Below are positions 6,416 through 13,792 of a stretch of DNA of 20,331 nucleotides, piece by piece. The stretch's first letter is position 1; the number at the start of each line of letters is the position of its first letter. A program made the position numbers and the translations under genes. The stretch is from NCBI GenBank assembly GCA_017397695.1, contig JAFQIF010000145.1, forward strand, positions 1 to 20,331, in the 5' to 3' direction. The notes beneath the pieces were generated by a model. The model was given only the letters and a program-made list of their open reading frames with translations, had not been told where the DNA came from and did not search any database. Source of the DNA: Clostridia bacterium (GTDB lineage: Bacteria; Bacillota_A; Clostridia; Christensenellales; Aristaeellaceae).

Positions 6416-7627
6416 ATGATCAAACTCGCTGACCGCATGGAACATGTGCATTCCGATATCCGCGGCCCGCTCTACCGCGAGGCGCTGAAGATGCAGCAGC
6501 AGGGTATCGACGTCATGAAGCTCAACACCGGCAATCCCGGCACCTTCGGCTTCCCGCTGCCCGAAAGCATCCGCACGGCACTGGAAGGCCGCTCCGCCGA
6601 GGCCGTTCCCTACTGCGATTTTCAGGGCATGCCCGCTGCGCGGCAGGCCATCATCGATTACTGCATCAAAAAGGGCATCGAAGACGTGGAGCCGGAGGAT
6701 GTATTCATCGGCAACGGCGTGAGCGAAGTGGTGAATTTCGCACTGCTGCCGCTTCTCGATCCCGGTGACGAGGTGCTCATCCCTACGCCGAATTACACGC
6801 TCTGGTCCAACACCATCCGCCTGTGCGGCGCAACGCCCGTATACTACCGCTGCGATGAGCAGTCCGGCTGGAATCCGGACGTGGACGACCTGCGCAGCAA
6901 GATCACCAGCCGTACCCGCGCGTTGGTCATCATCAATCCCAACAATCCCACCGGCGTGCTCTACGACACGCAGGTGCTCTACGATATGCTCGAGGTCGCC
7001 CGGGTACACAACCTGATCGTCTTCTCCGACGAGATCTATGATCGCCTGGTGATGGATGGCCTTCATCATGTATCCACCGCGTCTCTTGCGCCCGACCTCA
7101 TCGTGGTGACGATGAACGGCCTTTCGAAATCCCACTCGCTGTGCGGCTATCGCTGCGGCTGGATGGTCCTCAGCGGCCCGCGCCAGCAGCGAATCGAATA
7201 TCGCAGCGGCATCGTGCAGCTGACCAGCATGCGCCTGTGCGCCAATGCGCTGGCTCAGCTGGTGATTCCGGCGGCGCTTGCCGATATGGAAACCCCGCAA
7301 GCCATGGTTCGCCCCGGCGGGCGCATCTACGAGCAGCGCGCGGCAACCTGCGAGGTGCTCGATACGATCGAGGGCCTTTCCTACGTGAAGAACAACGCCG
7401 CGTTCTATCTCTTCCCGAAGCTGGATCAGAAGCGGTTTCACATCACCGACGACCGGAAGTTCGCGCAGGATCTGCTGCACGCCACCCGCATCCTTGTGGT
7501 GCCGGGCAGCGGCTTCGACTATCCGGATAACAACCACTTCCGCCTGGTGATGCTGCCCGAGGCGGGCGAACTGCGCGAGGCCATGGGCCGCATGGCAAAA
7601 TTCCTTGAAACCTACAGACAGAAATAA
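6416..7627 (+). CDS. alaA: Class I aminotransferase, alanine transaminase-like
   Basis: PLP-dependent fold-type I aminotransferase of 403 aa, in length and motifs like AlaA-type glutamate-pyruvate transaminases, which make alanine from pyruvate and glutamate. The N-terminal GPLYREA and LNTGNPGTFGFPLP are typical of that subgroup. The PLP contacts are GNGVSE (99-104), NPNNPTG (174-180), DEIYDR (205-210) and the Schiff-base lysine K238 in NGLSKSH. The substrate-carboxylate arginine sits in FRLVMLP near the C-terminus. The start follows GAGGT at about 8 bases. It is monocistronic, with its own promoter and a strong terminator. Other class I substrates (aspartate, aromatic or branched keto acids) cannot be excluded, so the symbol is a best guess. 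Confidence 0.88.
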   Translation: MIKLADRMEHVHSDIRGPLYREALKMQQQGIDVMKLNTGNPGTFGFPLPESIRTALEGRSAEAVPYCDFQGMPAARQAIIDYCIKKGIEDVEPEDVFIGNGVSEVVNFALLPLLDPGDEVLIPTPNYTLWSNTIRLCGATPVYYRCDEQSGWNPDVDDLRSKITSRTRALVIINPNNPTGVLYDTQVLYDMLEVARVHNLIVFSDEIYDRLVMDGLHHVSTASLAPDLIVVTMNGLSKSHSLCGYRCGWMVLSGPRQQRIEYRSGIVQLTSMRLCANALAQLVIPAALADMETPQAMVRPGGRIYEQRAATCEVLDTIEGLSYVKNNAAFYLFPKLDQKRFHITDDRKFAQDLLHATRILVVPGSGFDYPDNNHFRLVMLPEAGELREAMGRMAKFLETYRQK

Positions 7628-7631
7628 GCTG

Positions 7632-7665
7632 CCGCGCCGAAACGATGCTTTCGGCGCGGATTTTG
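7632..7665 (+). terminator. Strong terminator after the aminotransferase gene
   Basis: Perfect 11-bp stem CCGCGCCGAAA (7632-7642) with TTTCGGCGCGG (7649-7659), 6-base loop, followed by ATTTTG. Confidence 0.88.
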
Positions 7666-7685
7666 TATCATTGAGCGCGCAGGCG

Positions 7686-7714
7686 TTGACAGGCGCGCCT
7701 GTCTCTCCTACAAT
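7686..7714 (+). promoter_or_regulatory. Promoter with built-in palindrome, PH-domain gene
   Basis: TTGACA (7686-7691), exact 17-base spacer, TACAAT (7709-7714). The perfect 16-bp palindrome GACAGGCGCGCCTGTC (7688-7703) begins inside the -35 box and fills most of the spacer, where a bound repressor would block RNA polymerase. Confidence 0.8.
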
Positions 7715-7742
7715 GAATATCAGCGAACAGGAGGGATACGCG

Positions 7743-8117
7743 ATGATTGATTTCAAAAATGCAGAATATCTCAAGCTCATGGAGGTCGATCCACGCAAGG
7801 GCGCACAACAGGTGGAGGGCATGCTCATCCCCGGCGAGCAGGTGATCGCCTGCTTCAAAGGTGTGCGCGACGGCGTGGTCTTCACCAATAAGCGCGTCAT
7901 CACGTTCAACGTGCAGGGCATCACCGGAAAGAAGACGGACTACACCTCCCTGCCCTACAAGCGCGTTCAGGCTTTTTCCATCGAAACCGCAGGCGTGCTC
8001 GATCTGGACAGCGAACTGCACCTGTGGATCTCCAGTTTGGGCATGGTACGCTTTGAGTTTGCACGCGGTGTGGACGTCAAGCGCCTGTCAACGTATATCG
8101 CAGACGATGTGCTGTAA
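7743..8117 (+). CDS. Bacterial PH-domain protein
   Basis: Small soluble protein of 124 aa made of a single bacterial pleckstrin-homology domain (bPH_1 type, as in Pfam PF08000). The pattern GVVFTNKRVITFNVQG (about 43-58), then SLPYKRVQAFSIETAG (69-84), then LDLDSELHLWISS is characteristic. Function is unknown for most members; the fold suggests ligand or protein binding rather than catalysis. The ATG at 7743 is chosen because GGAGG lies about 9 bases upstream; an in-frame extension to 7605 would read through the previous gene's terminator. It has its own near-consensus promoter overlapped by a palindrome, and a strong terminator, so it is a separately controlled single gene. Confidence 0.85.
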   Translation: MIDFKNAEYLKLMEVDPRKGAQQVEGMLIPGEQVIACFKGVRDGVVFTNKRVITFNVQGITGKKTDYTSLPYKRVQAFSIETAGVLDLDSELHLWISSLGMVRFEFARGVDVKRLSTYIADDVL

Positions 8118-8120
8118 AGC

Positions 8121-8151
8121 AAAAGAGAGAGGAAAAACCTCTCTCTTTTTT
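8121..8151. terminator. Bidirectional terminator between convergent genes
   Basis: A 12-bp stem of A/G-rich 8121-8132 with 8138-8149, loop AAAAA, with T tracts on both strands. It serves the PH-domain gene (plus) and the PfkB-kinase gene (minus). Confidence 0.9.
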
Positions 8152-8220
8152 CATCCTTACGTATATCCCAGCGTCCTCTGCGCAAATGATGTCCTTAGAA
8201 GCAGGATAAAGCGCAGCGGC

Positions 8221-8237
8221 AGCAGCCACTGGCTGCT
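8221..8237 (-). other. Hairpin at the 3' end of the kinase gene
   Basis: AGCAGCC and GGCTGCT form a perfect 7-bp stem around a 3-base loop, overlapping the stop codon. No T tract follows, so it is more likely an RNA-stabilising hairpin than a terminator. Confidence 0.35.
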
Positions 8238-9169
8238 CAGTGTGCCGCATCGATGTCGATCCCCAGCTCTCTGGGCAGGAAGCGCGGACATACGTTCTCG
8301 CTGGATGTAATCACGGAAGCCGCCAGCTGGGAGCCGATGTCGATCGCCTCCGGCAGGGTCTTGCCATAGGTAAGACCGATAGACACGCCTGCGCAGAACG
8401 CGTCGCCCGCGCCGGTGGTATCCTTTACCTGCACCTCGATCGCCGGGCAGTGGCCCTTGGTGCCGCTGAGATCGGCGTAAACCGCGCCGTCGCCGCCGAG
8501 GGTCACGACCATCGCCGGAATCTTCGCCTGCACAACCTTCTCCGCAAGGATGTCGCGCATCTCCTCACGGGTCTTGTTCGTATAATCATCAAAGAAGAAC
8601 ATACCCGCTTCCTGCTTATTGCAGATGAAGCAGTCAAACTGCTTGAGCAGATCGCGGCGCTCGGCGGCCAGGCTCATGTTGGACACCAGCGCAAAGAGCT
8701 TCTTGCCGTGCTTCTTGGCCAGCTCGAGCACCTTCTTCACCAGCGCCTTGTCCAGATCGCACTCCAGCACCACAGAATCCGCCGCAGCGAAGATCTCGTC
8801 GCCCTTTTCATTGAGCAGATCGACGATGGGCAGCATGTTCGGCCGCTTGGAGATAGAGCCTGCCACGTCGCCATTGTTGTCAAACACGGCCAGCCACGTG
8901 CCCATTCCATCCGGAATGGTCATCACGTAGTCGCAGTTGACCTTGTGATTGCGCAGCTTCTGGATCACAGCATCGCCCATGGGCGTATCATCCACGATGC
9001 CCACATACGTCGGCCTCAGTTCCACGTTGGCGATGTCCTCTACCACGTTGCGCGCCACGCCGCCGTGGATATATTCTACACGGCCCACATTGCGTCCGTT
9101 GGGGATGTAATTGTCCTGCGGGAAACCCTTGATATCCACAAATGCCGCGCCAATGACCACGATACCCAT
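8237..9169 (-). CDS. PfkB/ribokinase-family carbohydrate or nucleoside kinase
   Basis: Cytosolic ATP-dependent kinase of the ribokinase/PfkB family; 310 aa, typical length. GGVARNVVEDIA (36-47) is the substrate-side glycine motif, NKQE (183-186) the NxxE metal motif, TLGGDGAVY (223-231) an ATP-site strand, and DTTGAGDAF (250-258) the PfkB signature 2 with catalytic D256. The VARN form of the first motif is seen in pseudouridine kinases, so PsuK-like activity is possible, but ribose, fructose or adenosine kinases are not excluded. The ATG at 9169 is preferred over one at 9175 because AAAGGAG (9177-9183) is 7 bases away rather than 1. The gene follows the sirtuin gene on the same strand by 57 bases but has its own promoter. 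Confidence 0.88.
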   Translation of the reverse strand: MGIVVIGAAFVDIKGFPQDNYIPNGRNVGRVEYIHGGVARNVVEDIANVELRPTYVGIVDDTPMGDAVIQKLRNHKVNCDYVMTIPDGMGTWLAVFDNNGDVAGSISKRPNMLPIVDLLNEKGDEIFAAADSVVLECDLDKALVKKVLELAKKHGKKLFALVSNMSLAAERRDLLKQFDCFICNKQEAGMFFFDDYTNKTREEMRDILAEKVVQAKIPAMVVTLGGDGAVYADLSGTKGHCPAIEVQVKDTTGAGDAFCAGVSIGLTYGKTLPEAIDIGSQLAASVITSSENVCPRFLPRELGIDIDAAH

Positions 9170-9202
9170 ATGCATGCTCCTTTGTACATCAATGATGGTT
9201 CT

Positions 9203-9230
9203 ATCATATCATACTTTTGCAAAGATTCAA
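9203..9230 (-). promoter_or_regulatory. Promoter of the PfkB-kinase gene
   Basis: On the minus strand TTGAAT, 16-base spacer and extended -10 TGA-TATGAT. The -35 box overlaps the stop codon of the sirtuin gene, so the kinase can be expressed alone or with the sirtuin. Confidence 0.6.
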
Positions 9231-9967
9231 ACGCCCGTCGCGTCCATTTCGCCCAGTACTTTTTCCACATCGCTTCGGATGACCAGCGACGCCCTCTCGT
9301 CCGCCTGCGTTTCATTACGGTTGATCACCACCATCTTCCGGCTGCCGCCGCGGAAATAGGCAAGCATCGACGCCGCCGGCTCCACCCTCAGGCTCGTGCC
9401 GGCGACGATGAGCAGATCGCAGCGCGAGATTTCCCGGCAGGCGCCGGTGGATACATAGTGATCCAGCGGCTCGCCGTAGAGCACGACGCTGGGCTTCACA
9501 ATTCCCCCGCAGGATTCACACTTCGGCACGCCCTGCGTGCTCAGGATATGGTCAAGCCCGTAAAGCCTTCCGCATTCGATGCAATGGTTCTCGTGCACGC
9601 TGCCATGCAGCTCGTAAACATAGCGATTGCCCGCCGCCTTGTGCAGGCCGTCAATGTTCTGCGTGATCAAGGCGCTGAGCCTTCCCGCCTTTTCCAGCCG
9701 GGCCAGAAAGCGATGCGCGCCGTTGGGCTGCGCATCCGGATGAATCATGTGTGCGCGATAGAATGCATAGAACCTGTCGGGATGGAGATCAAAAAACGAC
9801 CGGCTGAGCATCATCTCCGGCGTAAGATCGCCGTACTCGCGCCGGTATAATCCGTGATCGCCGGTAAAATCCGGGATACCCGACGCTGTGCTCACGCCTG
9901 CGCCGCCGAAGAACGCAATGCGCTTCGCGCTGTCCATCATCGCCTGAAGCGCAGCCAGATTATCCAC
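9227..9967 (-). CDS. Sir2-family NAD-dependent protein deacylase
   Basis: Sirtuin that removes acyl groups from lysines using NAD, giving nicotinamide and O-acyl-ADP-ribose; cytosolic, 246 aa, usual for single-domain bacterial sirtuins. GAGVSTASGIPDF (22-34), TQNIDGLH (102-109), catalytic H121 in ELHGS, the four zinc cysteines C129, C132, C150 and C153, VVLYGE (161-166) and GTSLRVEPA are all present. One oddity: the arginine that normally follows GIPDF is threonine (T35). The Tyr-x-x-Arg pair of desuccinylases is not seen (Y67 is followed at +3 by Tyr), so deacetylation is more likely. The start is GTG: AGGAGG (9975-9980) lies 7 bases before it, and the nearby ATG at 9972 is out of frame. It may regulate metabolic enzymes such as acyl-CoA synthetases, but no such partner is adjacent. 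Confidence 0.92.
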   Translation of the reverse strand: MDNLAALQAMMDSAKRIAFFGGAGVSTASGIPDFTGDHGLYRREYGDLTPEMMLSRSFFDLHPDRFYAFYRAHMIHPDAQPNGAHRFLARLEKAGRLSALITQNIDGLHKAAGNRYVYELHGSVHENHCIECGRLYGLDHILSTQGVPKCESCGGIVKPSVVLYGEPLDHYVSTGACREISRCDLLIVAGTSLRVEPAASMLAYFRGGSRKMVVINRNETQADERASLVIRSDVEKVLGEMDATGV

Positions 9968-9990
9968 AGCATCCCCTCCTTTTCCACAGT

Positions 9991-10019
9991 ATTATCGCAC
10001 ACTCTGCCCTGCTTTTCAA
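9991..10019 (-). promoter_or_regulatory. Promoter of the sirtuin gene
   Basis: On the minus strand TTGAAA (10014-10019), 17-base spacer, GATAAT (9991-9996) with extended TGC. Confidence 0.7.
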
Positions 10020-10043
10020 CGTCTGACCCCGTCTCCTTTCCGC

Positions 10044-10072
10044 TTGACAAACGTACCTGTGCGCGATAAGAT
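10044..10072 (+). promoter_or_regulatory. Promoter of the MATE gene
   Basis: TTGACA (10044-10049), 17-base spacer, TAAGAT (10067-10072). The -35 is consensus, the -10 is weak. It is divergent from the sirtuin promoter, the two -35 boxes being 24 bases apart. Confidence 0.6.
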
Positions 10073-10105
10073 CAAATATACTGTTTCTGAGAAAGAAGGC
10101 TGCAT

Positions 10106-11467
10106 ATGCAGAAAAACAACAATGCTTTTCTCGGCACGGAGCCGGTAGGAAAGCTGCTGGTGCGTCTGTCCGTGCCCACGGTCGCCGCGCAGCTGATCAA
10201 TATGCTCTACAATATCGTTGACCGCATCTACATCGGCCACATGCCGGGTTCCGGCAATCTGGCGCTCACGGGCGTGGGCGTATGCATGCCGATCATCATG
10301 TTCGTCTCCGCCTTTGCCGCGCTCATCGGCGCAGGCGGCGCGCCCCGCGCGTCGATCTTCATGGGCAAGGGCGATCCGGATGCGGCGGAGCGTACGCTGG
10401 GCGGCTGCTTCACGCTGCAGGCCATCGTCTCCCTGATCATAACCGCACTGCTTGTACTCTTTGCCAAGCCCATGCTCATGGCCTTTGGCGCGAGTGAAAA
10501 CACAATCGGCTATGCGGCGGATTATATGAGCATTTACGCGCTGGGTACAGCCTTTGTACAGCTGACGCTCTCCATGAACGCCTACATTACCGCGCAGGGC
10601 TTTGCTCGCAAGGGCATGCTTACCGTGCTCATCGGCGCGGTGCTCAATATCGTGCTGGATCCGCTGTTCATCTTTGCGCTGAATCTGGGCGTGCGCGGCG
10701 CAGCGCTGGCAACGATCATCTCCCAAGGTGTTTCCTGCGTATGGGTCGTGTCGTTCCTGTGCTCCAGAAAATCCACCATCCGCATCAGGCGCGAAAACCT
10801 GCGCGTCAAAAAGGAAATCGTTCTCCCCTGCATTGCGCTGGGCGCCGCGCCGTTCATCATGCAGTCCAGCGAGAGCGTCATCTCCGTGTGCTTTAATTCG
10901 TCCCTGCTGCGCTATGGCGGCGATGTGGCCGTCGGCGCAATGACGATTCTCACCAGCGTGATGCAGTTCGCCATGCTTCCGCTTCAGGGCCTTGCCCAGG
11001 GCGCGCAGCCGATCACCAGCTTCAACTATGGCGCGCGCAATGCTATCCGTGTGAAGCAGACGTTTCGCCTTCTGCTCACGGCCAGCCTCGTCTATTCCGT
11101 TTCTCTCTGGTCGCTCATTCAGCTCTTCCCGCAGGCCTTCGCCGCGATCTTTACCAGCGAACCGGAGCTGCTCGCTTTCTCCGCGACGGCGCTGCGCATC
11201 TATTGCGGCGTGCTGTTCATGTTCGGCATCCAGATCGCCTGCCAGATGACCTTTGTCGCCATCGGCTATGCCAAATCCTCGATCATCGTCGCCGTCATGC
11301 GCAAGTTCGTTCTGCTCCTGCCGCTGATCTATCTGGTCCCCCTCTTCTCGCCGGACAAGACCATGGGCGTCTATCTCGCCGAACCCATCGCCGATTTCCT
11401 CGCCGTCACGTTCACCGCTGTGCTCTTTGGCAGGCAGTTTAAGAAGGCGATTGCGAGCATGGGATAA
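10106..11467 (+). CDS. MATE family efflux transporter
   Basis: Twelve-helix inner-membrane antiporter of 453 aa that would export cationic drugs or metabolites in exchange for Na+ or H+. The N-terminal region with LSVPTVAAQLINMLYNIVD followed by RIYIGHMP is typical of MepA/DinF-like MATE proteins of Bacillota. The second half repeats the pattern (ALGAAPFIMQ near 245, QGLAQGAQPITSFNYGAR near 295), as expected for two six-helix bundles. The start follows AGAAGG at a normal distance. It is monocistronic. Its stop codon is only 2 bases from a repeat-bounded segment that supplies the downstream hairpins. The substrate cannot be read from the sequence. Confidence 0.93.
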   Translation: MQKNNNAFLGTEPVGKLLVRLSVPTVAAQLINMLYNIVDRIYIGHMPGSGNLALTGVGVCMPIIMFVSAFAALIGAGGAPRASIFMGKGDPDAAERTLGGCFTLQAIVSLIITALLVLFAKPMLMAFGASENTIGYAADYMSIYALGTAFVQLTLSMNAYITAQGFARKGMLTVLIGAVLNIVLDPLFIFALNLGVRGAALATIISQGVSCVWVVSFLCSRKSTIRIRRENLRVKKEIVLPCIALGAAPFIMQSSESVISVCFNSSLLRYGGDVAVGAMTILTSVMQFAMLPLQGLAQGAQPITSFNYGARNAIRVKQTFRLLLTASLVYSVSLWSLIQLFPQAFAAIFTSEPELLAFSATALRIYCGVLFMFGIQIACQMTFVAIGYAKSSIIVAVMRKFVLLLPLIYLVPLFSPDKTMGVYLAEPIADFLAVTFTAVLFGRQFKKAIASMG

Positions 11468-11473
11468 CGCTTG

Positions 11474-11545
11474 GGGACGCTGGGCTGCCGCCCAGACCCG
11501 CCTGAGGGATTTTCCCTCAGACTCCCTTCTTCGCTTCGCGGCGGC
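11474..11545 (+). repeat. Double-hairpin intergenic repeat, copy 2
   Basis: Hairpin CTGGGC-TGCC-GCCCAG (11480-11495), then CTGAGGGA-TTT-TCCCTCAG (11502-11520), then ACTCCCTTCTTCGCTTCGCGG. It aligns along its full length with 18936-19010, with compensating changes in both stems, and lies directly behind the MATE gene. Confidence 0.75.
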
Positions 11546-11569
11546 TTTAATCAAGTATCATAAGAATTC

Positions 11570-11604
11570 GGACGCAGGAAATACCCTGCGTCCATTATTA
11601 TTGT
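11570..11604 (+). terminator. Terminator-like hairpin behind the MATE gene
   Basis: Perfect 9-bp stem GGACGCAGG (11570-11578) with CCTGCGTCC (11585-11593), followed by ATTATTATTG. The tail is AT-rich but not a clean T run, so termination may be partial. It lies inside the MITE-like segment. Confidence 0.55.
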
Positions 11605-11689
11605 CTCGCTTCTTTTAATCAGGCACGAAGCGTAATAGGGGAGCTGGTGATCATGTATCCAGCGTCCCCAAGCATCCCTCGATCTCCAA

Positions 11690-11718
11690 TTGCCCGGCGG
11701 CTGTTTTCGTGCTATACT
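11690..11718 (+). promoter_or_regulatory. Promoter of the radical SAM gene
   Basis: TTGCCC (11690-11695), 17-base spacer, extended -10 TGC-TATACT (11710-11718). It starts 17 bases beyond the MITE-like segment. Confidence 0.6.
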
Positions 11719-11758
11719 GAAGCATACGCATAGATCCGTATTCAGGAGGATGACATAG

Positions 11759-12883
11759 ATGAAGATTTCCAAGAAGGACGCGCTGATGTGGTTCGAGTTC
11801 TTTGCGATGCTGCCCGAGGACGAGGAGCTGCTCACCAATCAGCAGGAGATTGCTCTGGCGACATTTGCGCAGATCGAGGCTGCGGTTGACGCAAGGAACG
11901 AGAAGCTGATGAGCGAGATTCCGGGGCTCAAGACGCTGGGCGGGCGCACGTATTTTGTGGGCGACGAAAGCAGGTTTTCGAAGGGCTGCCGTTCCTGCCT
12001 GACCGGCACCGGCCTTTCCGCCATCCGCAAGACGAACAAGTGCAACGTTCAGTGTAAATTCTGCTACAACTACGGCGAACTGGACCACATCCCGCCCATC
12101 GGAGAGGGCATGTGGCAGATCGGCGGCACAAAGTTCTACGAGAAGGATCTGGATCTGCTGCTCTCCATTCAGAATAAGCCCACCGGTATTTCGTATGTGT
12201 ATCTCGAGCCGTTCATGGAGATCGAGAAGTACTACGGCGTCATCCGCAAGTTTGCCGATGCGGGCATCCATCAGCACATGTACACCAACGGCCTGCTGTG
12301 CACGGAGGAGAACCTTAAAGCGCTCGGCGAAGCGGGCCTGGACGAGCTTCGCTTCAATCTTGGTGCGAGCAATTGCCACGACAAGGTGATTGAGAATATC
12401 CGCATCGCGAAGAAGTACATTCCTTACGTGGGCATTGAAACCCCGATGACGCCTGAACTCTACGAAGGATTCATGAAGAAAAAGGATGCGATCCTCGCCA
12501 CCGGACTCGATTTCATCAACTGTGCGGAGCTTCACCTCAATCCCAACAACATCGGCAACTACGAGGGCGAGAACATGTACATCTGCCGCCTGGGCTATGT
12601 CTCCCCCATCTGGAGCCGCGAGATCACGTTCAGGATCATGAAGATGGCAGCCGAAGAAAAATGGCCGCTTGTCGTACACGACTGTTCCAACCACACCAAG
12701 TTCGCCCGCGGACTGAATCTGCGCGGCAAGGAAGGCGGCTGCTTCGGCTCCAGCGATTACGTCTGCGAATTCACCCGTATGCCGTTTGAGGCGTTCCTGC
12801 CTGTGCTTTCCGACGAAAGCTTTACATTCCTGGAGGAAGAGCCGCTGCCCTACGGCTACAACCCGGGCGACATCGTGCTGTAA
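11759..12883 (+). CDS. Radical SAM protein of unknown function
   Basis: Radical S-adenosylmethionine enzyme of 374 aa. The [4Fe-4S] cluster motif is C95-x3-C99-x2-C102 (CNVQCKFC), followed by a TIM-barrel-like region including YVYLEPFMEI (146-155) and HMYTNGLL (173-180). A CxxC pair, C77 and C80 (GCRSC), lies 15 residues before the cluster, and further cysteines occur at 309, 328 and 336, so an additional iron-sulfur cluster is possible. The layout recalls COG2108-like proteins related to pyruvate formate-lyase activases, but a specific reaction is not recognised. The start follows AGGAGGA at 8 bases. A metallo-beta-lactamase-fold gene follows after 102 bases without a clear promoter, so the two may be cotranscribed. 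Confidence 0.88.
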   Translation: MKISKKDALMWFEFFAMLPEDEELLTNQQEIALATFAQIEAAVDARNEKLMSEIPGLKTLGGRTYFVGDESRFSKGCRSCLTGTGLSAIRKTNKCNVQCKFCYNYGELDHIPPIGEGMWQIGGTKFYEKDLDLLLSIQNKPTGISYVYLEPFMEIEKYYGVIRKFADAGIHQHMYTNGLLCTEENLKALGEAGLDELRFNLGASNCHDKVIENIRIAKKYIPYVGIETPMTPELYEGFMKKKDAILATGLDFINCAELHLNPNNIGNYEGENMYICRLGYVSPIWSREITFRIMKMAAEEKWPLVVHDCSNHTKFARGLNLRGKEGGCFGSSDYVCEFTRMPFEAFLPVLSDESFTFLEEEPLPYGYNPGDIVL

Positions 12884-12915
12884 CAGGGGCATTGTCCCCT
12901 GCTTCGCTTCGCGCC
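12884..12915 (+). repeat. Partial copy of the intergenic hairpin repeat
   Basis: Immediately after the radical SAM stop codon, CAGGGG-CATTGT-CCCCTG (12884-12901) is followed by CTTCGCTTCGCG. This matches the second hairpin (GACATTGTC core of the 18936 copy) and the tail of the 11474 copy, while the first hairpin is missing. The stem could also slow or stop transcription, though there is no T tract. Confidence 0.5.
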
Positions 12916-12985
12916 GGTTAAACCCGTTTCTTTCGGGCAGAAGGCCCTCCGAAACTGCTTATCAATACGTCATCCGGAGGTTTAT

Positions 12986-13777
12986 ATGCTGATTCGCGTG
13001 CTGATGGAAAACAGCGCCCTGAATGAAGGGTTCATCGCCGAGCATGGCCTGAGCCTGTATATCGAGGCGAACGGAAAGAACATCCTCTTTGACGCGGGAC
13101 AGACAGATGCCTTTGCCGTCAATGCAAAGCGGCTGGGCGTGGATCTGTCGCAAGTCGATTTCTGTGTGCTCTCCCACGGGCACTACGATCACAGCGGCGG
13201 ACTGATGCATTTTCTGCAGATCAACGATCACGCCCCCGTTTACATGCACCGCCTTGCGCCTGAGCCGCACTACAACGGCACAGTCAAGTACATCGGCATC
13301 GATCCCGCCCTGACGGCTCATCCCCGCATCGTCTATACCGATGATACATACGACCTGGGCAGCGGCATGCGGCTTTGCACATGCAATGCGCTCGCCTCCG
13401 GCTGCCCCGCCTCTGCGCGCGGCATGACGGTACGCCGCGGCGAGGAATTCCTGCAGGATCGCTTCGCGCACGAACAGTATCTCACGATTGACGAAGGCGG
13501 TAAGCAGGTCGTCATCAGCGGCTGCTCGCACAAGGGCATCCTGGATATTGTACGCTGGCTTGAGCCGGATGTATTGCTGGGCGGATTCCATTTTATGAAA
13601 CTCGATCCCTGCGGCGAAGACGCGGCGTTTCTTGATCATGCAGCAAGCACCTTGCTTGCGCAAAACTGCACGTATTACAGCGGACATTGCACAGGCGAAG
13701 CAGCGTTCCGTTTCCTTAAAGAGAGAATGGGTACGCATCTGCAGGCGATGCCCGCCGGAACGGAGATCATCCTGTAA
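12986..13777 (+). CDS. MBL-fold metallo-hydrolase (COG1237-like)
   Basis: Metallo-beta-lactamase-fold protein of 263 aa with the metal motif HGHYDHSGG (64-72; ligands H64, H66, D68, H69), followed by VISGCSHKGI, GGFHFMK and YSGHCTGE in the C-terminal half. This set is characteristic of COG1237 proteins, some of which are annotated as dihydropterin ribofuranosyl-aminobenzene phosphate synthases; true function in bacteria is largely unknown. It is cytosolic with no signal peptide. The start follows GGAGG at about 6 bases. It lies behind the radical SAM gene, and a strong terminator follows. A joint role with the radical SAM protein is possible but rests only on position. Confidence 0.88.
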   Translation: MLIRVLMENSALNEGFIAEHGLSLYIEANGKNILFDAGQTDAFAVNAKRLGVDLSQVDFCVLSHGHYDHSGGLMHFLQINDHAPVYMHRLAPEPHYNGTVKYIGIDPALTAHPRIVYTDDTYDLGSGMRLCTCNALASGCPASARGMTVRRGEEFLQDRFAHEQYLTIDEGGKQVVISGCSHKGILDIVRWLEPDVLLGGFHFMKLDPCGEDAAFLDHAASTLLAQNCTYYSGHCTGEAAFRFLKERMGTHLQAMPAGTEIIL

Positions 13778-13792
13778 GCGAGCTGGATAAAC

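Larger units (their letters stand above)
11469..11673. mobile_element. MITE-like element with 15-bp terminal inverted repeats
   Basis: GCTTGGGGACGCTGG (11469-11483) and its exact reverse complement CCAGCGTCCCCAAGC (11659-11673) bound a 205-bp non-coding segment. Outside them GGGAT (left) and ATCCC (right) extend the symmetry after a 3-base gap. The inside holds the double-hairpin repeat, a terminator-like stem and a CGCTTC/GAAGCG pair (11613-11632 region). No coding capacity and no obvious target duplication is visible. A non-autonomous insertion is the best fit; a large RNA-level structure joining the arms is the alternative. Confidence 0.5.

Noticed and set aside
8240..9850. A 536-codon frame on the plus strand across the PfkB-kinase and sirtuin genes
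   Set aside because: It spans two clear minus-strand genes with signature motifs, and its translation is His/Arg/Ala-rich and low in meaning.
9970..9972. ATG start for the sirtuin gene
   Set aside because: It is out of frame with the sirtuin; the GTG at 9967 is in frame and correctly spaced from AGGAGG.
10016..11554. A 512-codon frame antisense to the MATE gene
   Set aside because: It is a mirror of the hydrophobic transporter codons, giving a charged sequence without domains; no RBS.
12884..12901. Intrinsic terminator right after the radical SAM gene
   Set aside because: The hairpin is followed by CTTCGCTTCGCG rather than a T tract, and it matches the repeat family better.
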